Shown here: in pieces, positions 22,373 to 32,014 of the stretch
Layout: each line of letters begins with the position of its first letter
How positions within the stretch are numbered: the stretch's first letter is position 1
Source: Xanthoparmelia taractica
Taxonomy: Eukaryota > Ascomycota > Lecanoromycetes > Lecanorales > Parmeliaceae
Direction: 5' to 3'
Assembly (NCBI GenBank): GCA_033085395.1
Contig: JANQBS010000334.1
Span: 1 to 38,675 of the forward strand
DNA: 38,675 nucleotides
Made by a program: the position numbers and the translations under genes
The notes under the pieces: model-generated
What the model was told of the DNA's origin: nothing
Database searches by the model: none
The model's input: the letters and a program-made list of their open reading frames with translations, nothing else

Positions 22373-22435
22373 TATCGTTATTGCGACTCGGATTTTAAAT
22401 TTAATAATTAATTATATAAATATATTTATATTACT
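22373..22435 (+). pseudogene. C2H2 zinc finger between Gag and protease (element 2)
   Basis: The plus strand reads YRYCDSDFKFNN*LYKYI. Reversing TGT/TGC to TAT/TAC and CAT to TAT gives C-x2-C-x(12)-H-x3-H, with Phe and Leu in the right places. This is the counterpart of 14505-14566 in element 1. Confidence 0.7.
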
Positions 22436-22889
22436 TATAATAGCAAGTAAAGCTTAAGAGTCGCTATAAAGACGATTACTTAATTACTTTCTACTTCGAT
22501 AATATTAATTATTTTTATTATAATCACGAAAGTAGAAATATTAGAATTAGAAGATATTAAAGAATTAGAAACGATATTTTATATATCGAAAGTTATTTAT
22601 TTTAATATTATCGACTTTTGTAAAGAATATTATACTTTTCGAGATTATCGCTTTATTATCGCTTTAATAATATTCTTTCTAATAAATAAAAATTATAAAT
22701 TATACTTTAATATTAAATATATTATAAATTTTATCGATCGAAAGTTTCTTATTAAGATCTTTTTAGAAATCTTTATTAAAAAAATAATAATACTTATAAC
22801 TATACGAGATTTAAGAACGAACACTTATAATATTAATAAGTATATTTATTTAAAGATATACTTTTTTAATAAAAGTAATATAATACGTA

Positions 22890-23180
22890 TTTAACGAGAA
22901 TTTCATATTATTAATAATCTTACTATTAAAGCTTTTATTAAGATTAATATTATAAAATTAAAAGAAATTGTTCTTAATTTAATAAGAAATATTATAATTA
23001 TTACTTCGTATAAGAATATCAAAATAATTATTATCTCTATAAGTTCTTAATTATAGATTAAAATTATTATCTTTAATAATAAAAAAATAACTATTTTATT
23101 TTATTTTAATATTATTATTTTTATTGCTAGCTCTAAACGTTAACTTCTTAATTTATTTATAAATCGTAAATTTATCTTCG
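22890..23180 (+). pseudogene. Retropepsin-type protease segment (element 2)
   Basis: The plus strand contains REFHIINNLTIKAFIKINII and KEIVLNLIRNIIIITSYKN, followed by a basic stretch and a hydrophobic IIIFIASSKR. This matches the protease region of fungal gypsy elements (R-E-x-H-I-V-D-x-L...L-I-G-x-D-I...P-E-G-I-V-I-D-L...I-x-S-C). The Gly and Asp of the L-I-G-x-D block appear as Lys and Asn. It lies about 450 bases after the C2H2 finger, as in element 1. Confidence 0.75.
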
Positions 23181-23849
23181 AATCTTAAAAGCTTAATACT
23201 CTCTTTATCTATATTTACGTTATAAATTATAATATATTAAAAGTCTTCGTAAGAAATAACATTAATCGCGCTATTAATCTATCTCGTAACATTAAGCTCG
23301 ATATTATTATAAATTATAAAGTAATTAATTATTTCTCGATTAATACTTCTTAGTATAATTCTATTATTAAAATATTAAAGTAAATTAAATCTTAAAATAA
23401 ATTAAGTTTAACTTATAAAAGTTAATAATTATTATTTCTATCTTTATAATTATTATAACTTCTTTCGCTTAAGCAATAAAAGAAGTACACTCTACAGAAA
23501 TTATTATTTATAATATTTCGAAAGCTTATTTCACGCTTATTATTATAATAGTAAACTTTTCTTCTTTATAATAGAATATAAGTAATATGAAAAACGTATC
23601 TAAATCGAAATAAATAAATATTTCTCTTTTTAATAAATAGAGAGATCTCTATAAATTAGATTAAATATAAATATATTCGCTAAGTTAAAAGAATAAAGAA
23701 GTTATTAATAAAGAATATAATAAGCTATATTTCTAGAATCGAATAAAGTGAACTATTATTATTACGCTTTTCTTATTCTTATACTTTATTATCTAAAAGA
23801 TTACTTCGAGAGATAAACGCAAAGAACGTATTATAATAAATATTTAAGT

Positions 23850-24250
23850 ATTTAATAAGATTATTATATTAGATATTTATTAGATATTTTTTTAAATAGA
23901 GATTCTAATAATAATAAGAAATATTAAGTTTATTTCTATTATTAATATAATAAGTTTCTTCTATTAATAATAAGTTAATTTAACGTATTATTATTATCTT
24001 ATTATATCTTTTTATCGAGACTAAAGATTATTTAAGATCTTTATTATAGACTATTATAACTCTTTTATCTACGTGTAGTATATAATTAATTAAATTCTTA
24101 GATTATTTTAATATTTCTATTATATCTATATTAATAATATTATAATATTTTTAACGTTTTTAAAAAGGTATAAATCTTATTTATAATAAGTCTTCTTAAA
24201 GCTAGTAAAAATAAATATTTATTTATCGCCTTAAAATTTTTTTCTCGATT
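23850..24250 (+). pseudogene. Reverse transcriptase of gypsy element 2, active site destroyed
   Basis: Plus-strand blocks: SFFY** at about 23953, YYYYLIIISF-like, then DYYNSFIYV* (family Y-x-N-S-P-A-Y-V-Q) around 24050, IN*ILR, and YIYINNIIIF at 24121-24150, where the family has Y-(V/I)-D-D-I-(V/I)-I-F. As in element 1, both catalytic Asp codons became Asn through TG to TA change. KRYKSYL**VFLKL follows, the usual helix after the active site. Confidence 0.88.
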
Positions 24251-26556
24251 ATTCTATAATATAATTATCAAGTTAAAAAGTTAATACCTTAAGATTAATT
24301 ATTATTTCTAATAAGCTAATTATTATTATAAATCTATATTTTTTAAAGATTCTCAACTAGCTTAAAAAGTACTTAAGTCTTATTAATTATCTACGATAAT
24401 ATATTTTTTATTACATCGCTATAATAAAGTTATTATAATTATATAAAATCTTTTTTAATTAATATACCGATTAGAGTTAGAATTAAGATATATAAGATAT
24501 TATACGTAAAAAGCTAGCGAATAGCACGTATCTCTCGATCCTTACTTTAAGTGAATTAAATATTTTTTATTAACTATAAAAATTATTCGCTTCTTCTATT
24601 ATTCTTTATTATTTCGACGAAAAGCGATAATTATATATAAATCTTAATGCTAGCAAGGAGTTCGGATTCGACGCTTACGTCTATTTTTCTTCGAACGCGT
24701 CGATCGAGCACGATAAGAATACGTCAAAGTAGAAGTCTTAGCAATTAATTCTCTTTTTAAATTGATTACTTATAGATATCAAAACTCGCTATTAATTTAT
24801 CGAGCTAGAAGTACCTAATCTAATATAAGTTATAAAGAAGATTCATTATAAAATTAAAGCTTCTATTCTATTAATTATTATCTATATTAATTACTTCGTA
24901 ATAATATTAATTATTAAATAAATTAGTCTTAATATTATATTAATTAAGAAGTTTAATCTTCGCTTAATTCGTGCTTAGAAATATCTATAGCGCTTTTATC
25001 TAAATATTCGCTATAAGTCGAGAAAGATTAATATTATTTCTAACGTATTATTAAGATTAATAAGTTGTAAATATTAAATAAGTAATAAGTCGATAAAAAT
25101 AATAAAGTACTTTTCTATTAATTTAATAATAATAAGTAAGAAATTTCGATAGCGTTTAATACGAGAATATTAAGAATTAAGATTAATATAAGTATTAGGA
25201 ATAATACGCGATAAGAAAGAAGAGAATATCGTTAAGCTATTTTATCGTATTATTAACGATTTATTATACGTCGATAACGATAAATAAGATCTTCGACTCT
25301 ATATTTTAAAAGCTATAAAAGTAAAAATATTTAAGCTCGCTTATAATAAAATAAGGTATTCTAATTACGCGCGTATTCATAAGAAACTTATGAAAGACCT
25401 ATATATATTTAATATGATAACCAAACTTCATGAATTTATTTATTACTATTCTTATTATTAGCTAAATTAGATATCGAGATATTAGCTATAAATCGTTATA
25501 ATTAGTTCTCTCGCCTATTAGATTATTATATATTATTATAATTAACTTTATTCTTACTCTTCTTAAGTCGATAGAAGATTATAATTATATACTCTCGATT
25601 ATTAATAAGTTTTTAAAAATAATAATCTTTATTTTTAAAAGAATTATATAATTAAAAAAGAAGTAAGTTATTAAGCTTCTAAATTAACTTATCGGGATTA
25701 ATTAAGATTTATTATATATTATGCTATCGAATAGAGATTAATAATTTATTAAATAATTATAAAAGTAGATCTTTATTACATTAAAAGTCGATCTATTATA
25801 TTCTATCGTATAATATTCGTAGATAAATAACGCTTTAAAACGAATAAATTAGATAGCTAAGATAGCTCTTCGTTATTATATAATAACTCTAAAAAATAAT
25901 AGCTATAATTAATAATATTATTAAGAATTTTAGTATTATTAAATAATTCTATTAAGTATAGTTCTACTAATCGTATATCTACTTAAGTTCTCTATAGCTT
26001 TCGTATTTAAAAAAGCATTAAATCTACTTCGAATCGAGAACCTTAATAAGAATCCCGTTTTTATATCACGAGTTACTCGCGTTACTTCTACTTTAGCCGA
26101 AGTAATTGCTACGATAGCAGCTTACCCGATTATAAGAAATATTACTCGTCGCGATTATACTATAAATATAAGCGATTTAGAAAGATCAATTTATATAAAT
26201 AAATATCGATTCGTCTATATTGATATTAAAGATATTATTACACTCGCTTTATTAAAGATAAAGAAGATCTATAACTTACGCTATTAATTATTATTCTTTA
26301 AAAAAATATTTAATTAATCTTCGACTTTATAAGAATTATTTTATCTTAATTATCTTTTTTCGTAAAATCGATTAATAACTAATAAAACCCTTTTAAATTT
26401 TAAAATATATAGATCGTCTCGTCTATTAACTTAAGCTATTAATTAATATAAGAATTTATAATATATTTAAAATTAGCTATAGATCTCATCGCAAATTTCT
26501 ATTAACGTTATCGAATATTAATATCTATTATAATAATTAAAGATTAAAAAGAATAA
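24251..26556 (+). pseudogene. RNase H and integrase region of gypsy element 2, RIP-decayed
   Basis: The DNA after reverse transcriptase must hold RNase H and integrase. Its last part, around 26455-26525, reads KLAIDLIANFY*RYRI on the plus strand, which fits the integrase C-terminal segment before the chromodomain (family Y-K-L-x-L-P-x-x-x-R-I-H-P-V-x-S-V). The HHCC finger and DDE residues were not placed. Confidence 0.6.
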
Positions 26557-26715
26557 GAAGTCGAACGTTTTTTTAAAAAGCGTTATATTCGACGAGAATA
26601 AGAATAATCTACGTAATACTTAATGCGCTAACTAGATTATAATTTTAAGTTAAATATCTAAAAATTGAAATAAGAGATATAACGACACGCATAGGAGCGT
26701 ATTTAGAAATACGAG
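26557..26715 (+). pseudogene. Chromodomain at the C-terminus of the integrase (element 2)
   Basis: 53 codons read EVERFFKKRYIRRE, then ST*YLMR*LDYNFKLNI* and ending *ERI*KYE. The stop at R*LDY falls on the conserved Trp of Y-L-V-R-W-x-x-Y, and other stops fit Gln/Trp. The spacing agrees with the domain in element 1. Confidence 0.75.
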
Positions 26716-26854
26716 TCGGCTAATAATAACGCTATTTTACTTCTTAATCTCGCTAAAGAACAATAATCTTATTTTTGCTACGAGATAGCTACTTATATCT
26801 TTATATTTAACATGCTACTCCATCGAGACGATGACTTTATTCGTTCCTGGCATC

Positions 26855-27033
26855 TGTTATAAGCATAACCCATCGGATCTTCGAATCCGATCCTTCCTAG
26901 TTCCTACTTAACTAGATCCTGAAAGGAGCTACCAAGCTACTACTGAAAGGAGCTGCCAAGCTACTAGTACTTAGCTAGATCTCGCTGAGAAGAAATCATC
27001 ATCATCCTTTCAACTCATGACTTAATCATAACA
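26855..27033 (+). repeat. 3' LTR of gypsy element 2
   Basis: 179 bp, starting TGTTATAAGC and ending ATCATAACA. RIP-type changes specific to this copy are concentrated in the first 92 bases, next to the interior, while the outer end keeps ATCATCATCATC where the left LTR has ATTATTATTATT. About 70 bases of interior before it (from 26780) are also lightly mutated. Confidence 0.95.
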
Positions 27034-27038
27034 TAATA

Positions 27039-28639
27039 TAATATTTAAATCTTTAATCTTTTTTTTTTTTATTATTATAAAAATTTTAAACTTTAAAATT
27101 AATTTTATAATATTAGATCAATTTAATTAAAATCTTTATTATATAAGATATTTGTTTATAAAGATTTTAAATTAGCGTTTATATTTTTTTACTTTAATAA
27201 AATTTAACTTAATTATTTTTATAATTTAAGCGTTTATAAGATTTATCTTATTTAAAGAAAATAGAGTAATATTTATTTAAATATTTTTATTTAGCTTATA
27301 ATCTAATAAAGATTCGTTTTAAAATAATTATATAATTTTAAGTAAATCGATTATATATCTTAAAATCGAGTTTTAATTTTTAATTTTATAATTAATTAAG
27401 ATTTGAATTTTAATTATTTCGTATTTATAGCTATATCGCTATTCTCTTATTTAAAAATATTAAAATATTTTGTACTATTATTAAATTTTTCGAAAAGATT
27501 TTCTTTATTAATAAGCGTTATATGAATATAAAATTAAAAATAAAATTAAGAATTCGAAAAGAAGATTTATCTTATTTTTAATTTATTAGTTATAAGATTA
27601 ATATATTTGTTTTTAAAATTTTAATAAATAAATATATTTAATAATAACGCTTTCGAATAAAAGGATTTATTAATCTTAATTAATAAATTCTCGAGATATA
27701 TATTAATAAAGAAAATATAATAAAGTAAGATTATATATAAAATAATTAATTTTTTAAAATTAATTAATATTTTTATAAGTATTAAAAATTAATTAGTCTC
27801 CGTCGACGATATAATAATATTTATTTTATTTAATATTTAGCTCGACGAAGCGCTAATATAAATTCTCTATTAATAATATTAAATTATAAATATATTATTC
27901 TTAAAATTCTTTTCTAAAATAATCGTTATATTCTTTATTATATTTATTTATTGATTTTTTAACATCTTAAAGATTCTCAATTTTATATTAGATATTATAT
28001 ATTAAATCTTAATATTTTTGATTAATAAGATATTCTATAAAAATATCTTCTTCTTAATCTCGCTTATATACTTCTCTCTTATTTCAAAAATAGTTTAATC
28101 TTATATTCTCTTTAATTCGAATTCTTATTATTAATTATAAAAATTTATTTTTAATCTTAAGATTTCTAGTATACAATAAAATTCTTTAATATTAATATTA
28201 ATATAATTATTAAAATTATTACATAAATATTTTATATTTCTAATAAATTTAATTTATAAGCTAAATTCTTATATTTTTTTAAAATATTTTAAAGAATTTA
28301 ACTTATTAATTAAATAGCTTAAAGTTTTTTAAATTAAAAAGATAATATTTTTTATATAACTTAACGAAAATAAGATCTTTAGATTTTAATATTATTAATT
28401 TATATCGAATATTATAATAAACTTTAATATTTATAGCGATAAAGATTATAAAATTAATTACTTCTTATTCATTTCTAATATCTATATTTATCAATTTTAT
28501 TTATTTCTTTATATTTAAATTATTAATATTAAAATCTTTATTAATTTTTTTTTAAAAAATAATCTTATTAAAGATTTTATTAATAAATATATTTATCGAG
28601 TTATTAAGAATATTTCTTAGATATATAATAAATATATTT
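27039..28639 (-). mobile_element. Truncated Ty3/gypsy element 3: integrase end and chromodomain
   Basis: On the minus strand the integrase C-terminus is readable over about 28200-28500: VYYNIRYKLIILKSKDLIF, then VKLYKKYYLFNLKN, LFN**VKFFKIF and WKYKI-like. The family has R-H-K-P-x-x-L-K-x-G-D-x-V-Y-(L/V)-x-L-H-x-G-Y, then K-L-S-x-Q-x-x-G-P-F. A chromodomain-like segment follows at about 27880-28085: KREVYKRD*EEDIFIEYLIN and *YKIENL*DVKKSINKYNK. Everything upstream of the integrase C-terminus is missing: the element stops at the MITE boundary (28640). The remainder to 27039 plus 19701-20681 should be its 3' side. CG pairs are scarcer than in elements 1 and 2, which suggests greater age or a different mutation history. 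Confidence 0.75.
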
Positions 28640-28641
28640 TA

Positions 28642-29281
28642 ATCGTATGGGAACACGCTACACTTAGTATGGGCCACCCCAATGCAAATGCTACCCCAAT
28701 GCGAATCGATTTTTACGCCTAAATCCTAAAACTTCTAACTTAAATATAATAACTTAAATTATATAAATTATATAAAATTTAAAAAATATTAATAAGTTAT
28801 ATTTATATTATTAATATATTTAATTTTAAATTAATATTTTTATTTAAATATAAATATTAAATTTTTTAATACGATATTTTATATTTATCTTAATAAAATT
28901 TATATAAATTAAGATTTTTAAATTTTAATTAAAGTTTTTAATTAAGATATATTTAGTTTATTAATATTTAAAATAAAAGTTATATAAAAAATTATATAAT
29001 TAATTATTTTTAAGAATAATTTTATTATATAATTTATTAAGAGTTAATTATAAAATATATTAAATTAGATAATTAATTAAATAATTATAAGTTTTATTTT
29101 AAATATAATAATAAATAAGATCTTTTTATTATATAAAATTAAATAATAATATATAAATTAATATATTATAGTTATAATAAATAGATATAAGATAGATATA
29201 TTAAGAATTTTAAAAAATTAGTGTTGGGGTGGCATTGGCGTTGGGACGGCCCATACTAAGTGTAGCGTGTTCCCATACGAT
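28642..29281. mobile_element. MITE with long inverted repeats and TA duplication
   Basis: A 640-bp non-autonomous DNA element. Perfect 34-bp inverted ends lie at 28642-28675 and 29248-29281 (starting ATCGTATGGGAACACGCTAC), extended by about 30 imperfect bases with repeated ACCCCAATGC motifs. It is flanked by TA on both sides (28640-28641 and 29282-29283), the target of Tc1/mariner-type transposases. The inverted ends keep CA and TG, while the interior (28740-29215) is almost pure A/T with hardly any CG, CA or TG and no coding signal. The class call rests on the TA target only. Confidence 0.88.
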
Positions 29282-29363
29282 TATGGGATATCTTATACCT
29301 TTCGATATAATATTCAAAAAACTAGTCCCATACCATTAAATATACCACACCTTTCCGACTCGT
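29282..29363 (+). mobile_element. Mutator-like MITE fragment next to the TA-MITE
   Basis: Matches the last ~80 bases of the family at 1-71 and 37660-37741, ending CCGACTCGT. It begins with TATGGGATATC at the TA-MITE junction, so the TA-MITE probably inserted at the TA of this copy. The expected left part of the copy is not found before 28640, so it had been lost or replaced. Confidence 0.7.
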
Positions 29364-29867
29364 AGTAAAGAGAAATATTTACGCTAATTCCGCGAAGTTA
29401 AAATTTAATTTCTTATAAATCTTAAATATTTTATTATCGATTGAGTTAAGATTATCTATTATATATAATTCTTAAAAGACGATCTTAATACGTAATAATA
29501 TAAATACTTTTAAGCTTATAAATTAAATAAGATTATCTTCGAGTTTTTTAAATTATTTTTATTAAATTTAATTATAAACTCGATAAATCGTTATTTATTT
29601 ATCTATAAAAAATAAAAAGCGATAAAGTAACGATAAGATTAGAAGATCTTAATTTTTAAAATCTATTTAAAAGAGTTAAAAGCTTATTTATCTTCGTTCG
29701 CGAAGAAGTATCGAATAAATTTTTTTTTAGCTAAGTTAAAATCTAAGCTAAAAAAATAAGATTCTTAATATTAATAATATACTAAAGTAGAGAAAAGAAA
29801 TTCTTACTATAATAATTATATAGAAAATAAATTTAAAGCGCGCGTGTCTTAATAATAACGATTTCGA
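29364..29867. other. RIP-mutated sequence, possible Gag relic
   Basis: CA/TG-poor sequence that continued into 30573 before the TRIM element inserted. A plus-strand phase around 29650-29760 reads KELKAYLSSFAKKYRINF, reminiscent of retrotransposon Gag, but this is weak. Confidence 0.35.
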
Positions 29868-30572
29868 CTTGATGTTAGACTATACGAAGTCGTATGAGTA
29901 CTAGTGTGAGGTCCCGGGTACGTCGTATAGGCTTTATATGGGTAAATAGAGTGCGCCTTCTATAAAGCGCGGCACCCGAACCCATGAGTTATATTTTTGA
30001 CTTTATGATACAATTGGAAAGCGCCCTTACAATAGTACCGCGCTTCGGTCCGAGTCTAGTCAATTCGAATACTCTAGAATACTCTCGACTACACTCGAAC
30101 GAGAAACTTCGTGAGATGTCTAATTATTTTCGGGCGAAGCGCCGATTCGTAACAAAGCGGGATCGTGGGTTCGATCCCGACTTTAATCAAAACTTCTATA
30201 TAAGTTAATCTCGGGTTAGAAAAGTTTGATATTGTCTAACGAGGGTGATCTCGAGAATTTAATTCTTAGGGCCCTAATAGCCCTGTCTTTAGGGATCGTT
30301 TCGACACTATTAAGATTAGGATTCTAGGATCGTTAGCCCTGCGAGGGGGGATCTAAGATTATTAACGCTTGAGATTGCCGGGGACGTCGCCCTAGAAGGG
30401 GGGATAATTATTAGGCTGTACGAAGTCGTACGAATATTAGTATAGGGTCTCGAGTACGTCGTATGGACTTTATATAAGTAAATAGGGTGCGCCTTCTATG
30501 AAGCGCGACACCCGAACCCATGAGTTATATTTTTGACTTTATGATACAATTGAAAAGCGCTCTCACACTTAA
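29868..30572 (+). mobile_element. Miniature LTR retrotransposon (TRIM-like)
   Basis: A 695-bp element (29873-30567) with two 159-bp LTRs at 29873-30031 and 30409-30567, flanked by CTTGA (29868-29872) and CTTAA (30568-30572), a 5-bp duplication with one G-to-A change. The LTRs differ at 21 positions, all transitions. One base after the left LTR, TAGTACCGCGC may be a primer site (TGG to TAG). Just before the right LTR lies a purine run AGAAGGGGGGATAA (30394-30407), a good polypurine tract. The 377-bp interior cannot encode Gag or Pol, so the element depends on another retrotransposon. It has far higher GC than its surroundings and is only lightly RIP-mutated. A 74-codon open frame (29984-30208) starting in the left LTR is chance. 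Confidence 0.85.
30107..30185 (+). ncRNA. tRNA-like segment inside the TRIM element
   Basis: At 30166-30182, GTGGGTTCGATCCCGAC has the form of a tRNA T-arm and contains a good pol III B box (GGTTCGATCCC). Upstream, GAAGCGCCGATTCGTAAC resembles the end of a D-arm followed by an anticodon region with loop TTCGTAA (CGT, Thr). The anticodon stem and acceptor stem do not pair, so this is not a working tRNA gene. It is a tRNA-derived piece captured by the element or a nested SINE remnant. Confidence 0.45.
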
Positions 30573-31719
30573 AGTAATTAAAGAAATCTAATAAAGTTAA
30601 GTTCTTAAAAGCTATTAGAACTACAATTAGATTAAGTTAATAATAATATATAACGAATAAATTAAGTCTAGGGAGAAACTATCTATCTGGAAAGAAATAT
30701 CTATAAGGAACGCTTAGATCTATAGAGACTAGTCTCGATTGAGAAGATAAGTTAACTTAATATTACAGGCCTATGTAATCGTTATACTCGTAATATTACT
30801 TTTTTCCTTAAATAGCGATATCTTAGCGCTATAGAAGAATAGTATTTATATATAGAAACGATTTAGAACGTCTAAAAGAAACGTATACTAATATAGAAAC
30901 GAGATATAAGATATTTTAATTTATTCGAGACTTAATCGAGTCGAGCTTCTTCGCTAAGTCTATCGTAGTACTAACGAATAAATTTAAATAATAAATAAAA
31001 ATTAATCGAAGTCTAATTCTCTATTGAGCCTAGCGCGATTTATTAAGATATCGTCTATAAAATTTATTTTAATTTATATAATATTAATTATTATCTATTT
31101 ATATTAATTTATTTAATTTTATATTAAAGTCGTTCTTAATAACGCCTAGAATTTAATATATCGTTTACGTCTTATAACTCTTTCTTATTAATTATTATAA
31201 ATTTAAAAAAATTTATACTTCTATCTCGATAGAGAGTTTATAGTTATAAATCTAAGTATCTTAAGACTAAAGATTAAATAAATTCTTATATTTTATGAGA
31301 ATTTTAAATAATATAAGATATCGACTCGCTTAAGAACTCTATATAAATCAAGTTATTTATTCTCGAGATTCTTATAGAGACGTTCGATTCTAATATTCTT
31401 AAACGATAGCTAGACCTAATTATTTATATCGTAAATAATCTTCTTATAATATTTATTTATCTATATCTTTATAACCCATATATCTTTTCTAATTATAATC
31501 GTTTAAACTTTAAAATCTTCTTTATTCTAGTCGTGATATCTTTTATTCTTAAGATTTATAAATATTCGCGTATAATCTTATAGAAAGTATAATCTCGATT
31601 AAAAAATATATAAAAATAAAAACCTCGATTAAAGTAGAAGAAAGTAAGAAATATAGCGAATAAGATATTATTATTATTACTAAATTTCATTATAAGAATT
31701 TATTTAATTTAATCGTTTT
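30573..31719. other. RIP-mutated sequence, possibly the integrase end of element 4
   Basis: CA/TG-poor sequence left of the MITE at 31730. Protein-like minus-strand stretches occur around 31080-31240 (for example LIRKSYKT*TIY*ILGVIKN), compatible with pol sequence of element 4, but I cannot confirm it. Confidence 0.4.
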
Positions 31720-32014
31720 ATAAGTAATTACGAGTCGAAAAGATATAATATATTTAATGATATGGGACTAGTTTTTCGAATATTATATCGAAAGGTATAG
31801 GATATCCTATACTCCCATTGAGTTTTTAATAAATATATTACGTGATATTTTTTCATATTCTAAAAATACGTAAAAAGCTTAAGCGATCGCTTATGTAATT
31901 ATAAAATTCTATAAATAGATTAAAAAGATATAATTTTTTTAAAAAAAGTTAAAAAAAAGTTAAAAACGACTATATTCAATAGATATCACATCTTTTCGAC
32001 TCGTATAAGTAATT
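31720..32014 (-). mobile_element. Complete Mutator-like MITE with perfect 10-bp duplication
   Basis: A 275-bp element (31730-32004) with inverted ends ACGAGTCGAAAAGAT and ATCTTTTCGACTCGT, flanked by perfect 10-bp direct repeats ATAAGTAATT (31720-31729 and 32005-32014). Duplications of 9-10 bp are typical of Mutator-like transposases. The interior has a poly-A/T core with GTTAAAAAAAAGTTAAAAAC and no coding capacity. It is in the opposite orientation to the copies at 1-71, 29282-29363 and 37468-37741. It inserted into element 4 or its flank. Confidence 0.9.

Larger units (their letters stand above)
20682..27038 (+). mobile_element. Full-length Ty3/gypsy retrotransposon 2 (chromodomain type)
   Basis: A complete RIP-inactivated element (20687-27033, 6347 bp) between two TAATA target duplications (20682-20686 and 27034-27038). 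Order on the plus strand: LTR, primer-binding site, Gag region, C2H2 finger (22373-22435), protease (about 22890-23180), reverse transcriptase (about 23850-24250), RNase H and integrase regions, integrase C-terminal segment (about 26455-26525), chromodomain (26557-26715), LTR. Architecture and primer site match element 1, but the LTR sequences are unrelated, so these are two families of one lineage in opposite orientation. It inserted into an already AT-rich, RIP-mutated element. No polypurine tract is evident before the right LTR. Confidence 0.95.

Noticed and set aside
30107..30185. A functional tRNA-Thr gene
   Set aside because: The T-arm is good, but the anticodon and acceptor stems do not pair and the segment sits inside a TRIM element.
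29984..30208. 74-codon open frame in the TRIM element
   Set aside because: It starts inside the left LTR and runs through the tRNA-like segment, so it is not a conserved gene; the second LTR carries the same start without an extended frame.
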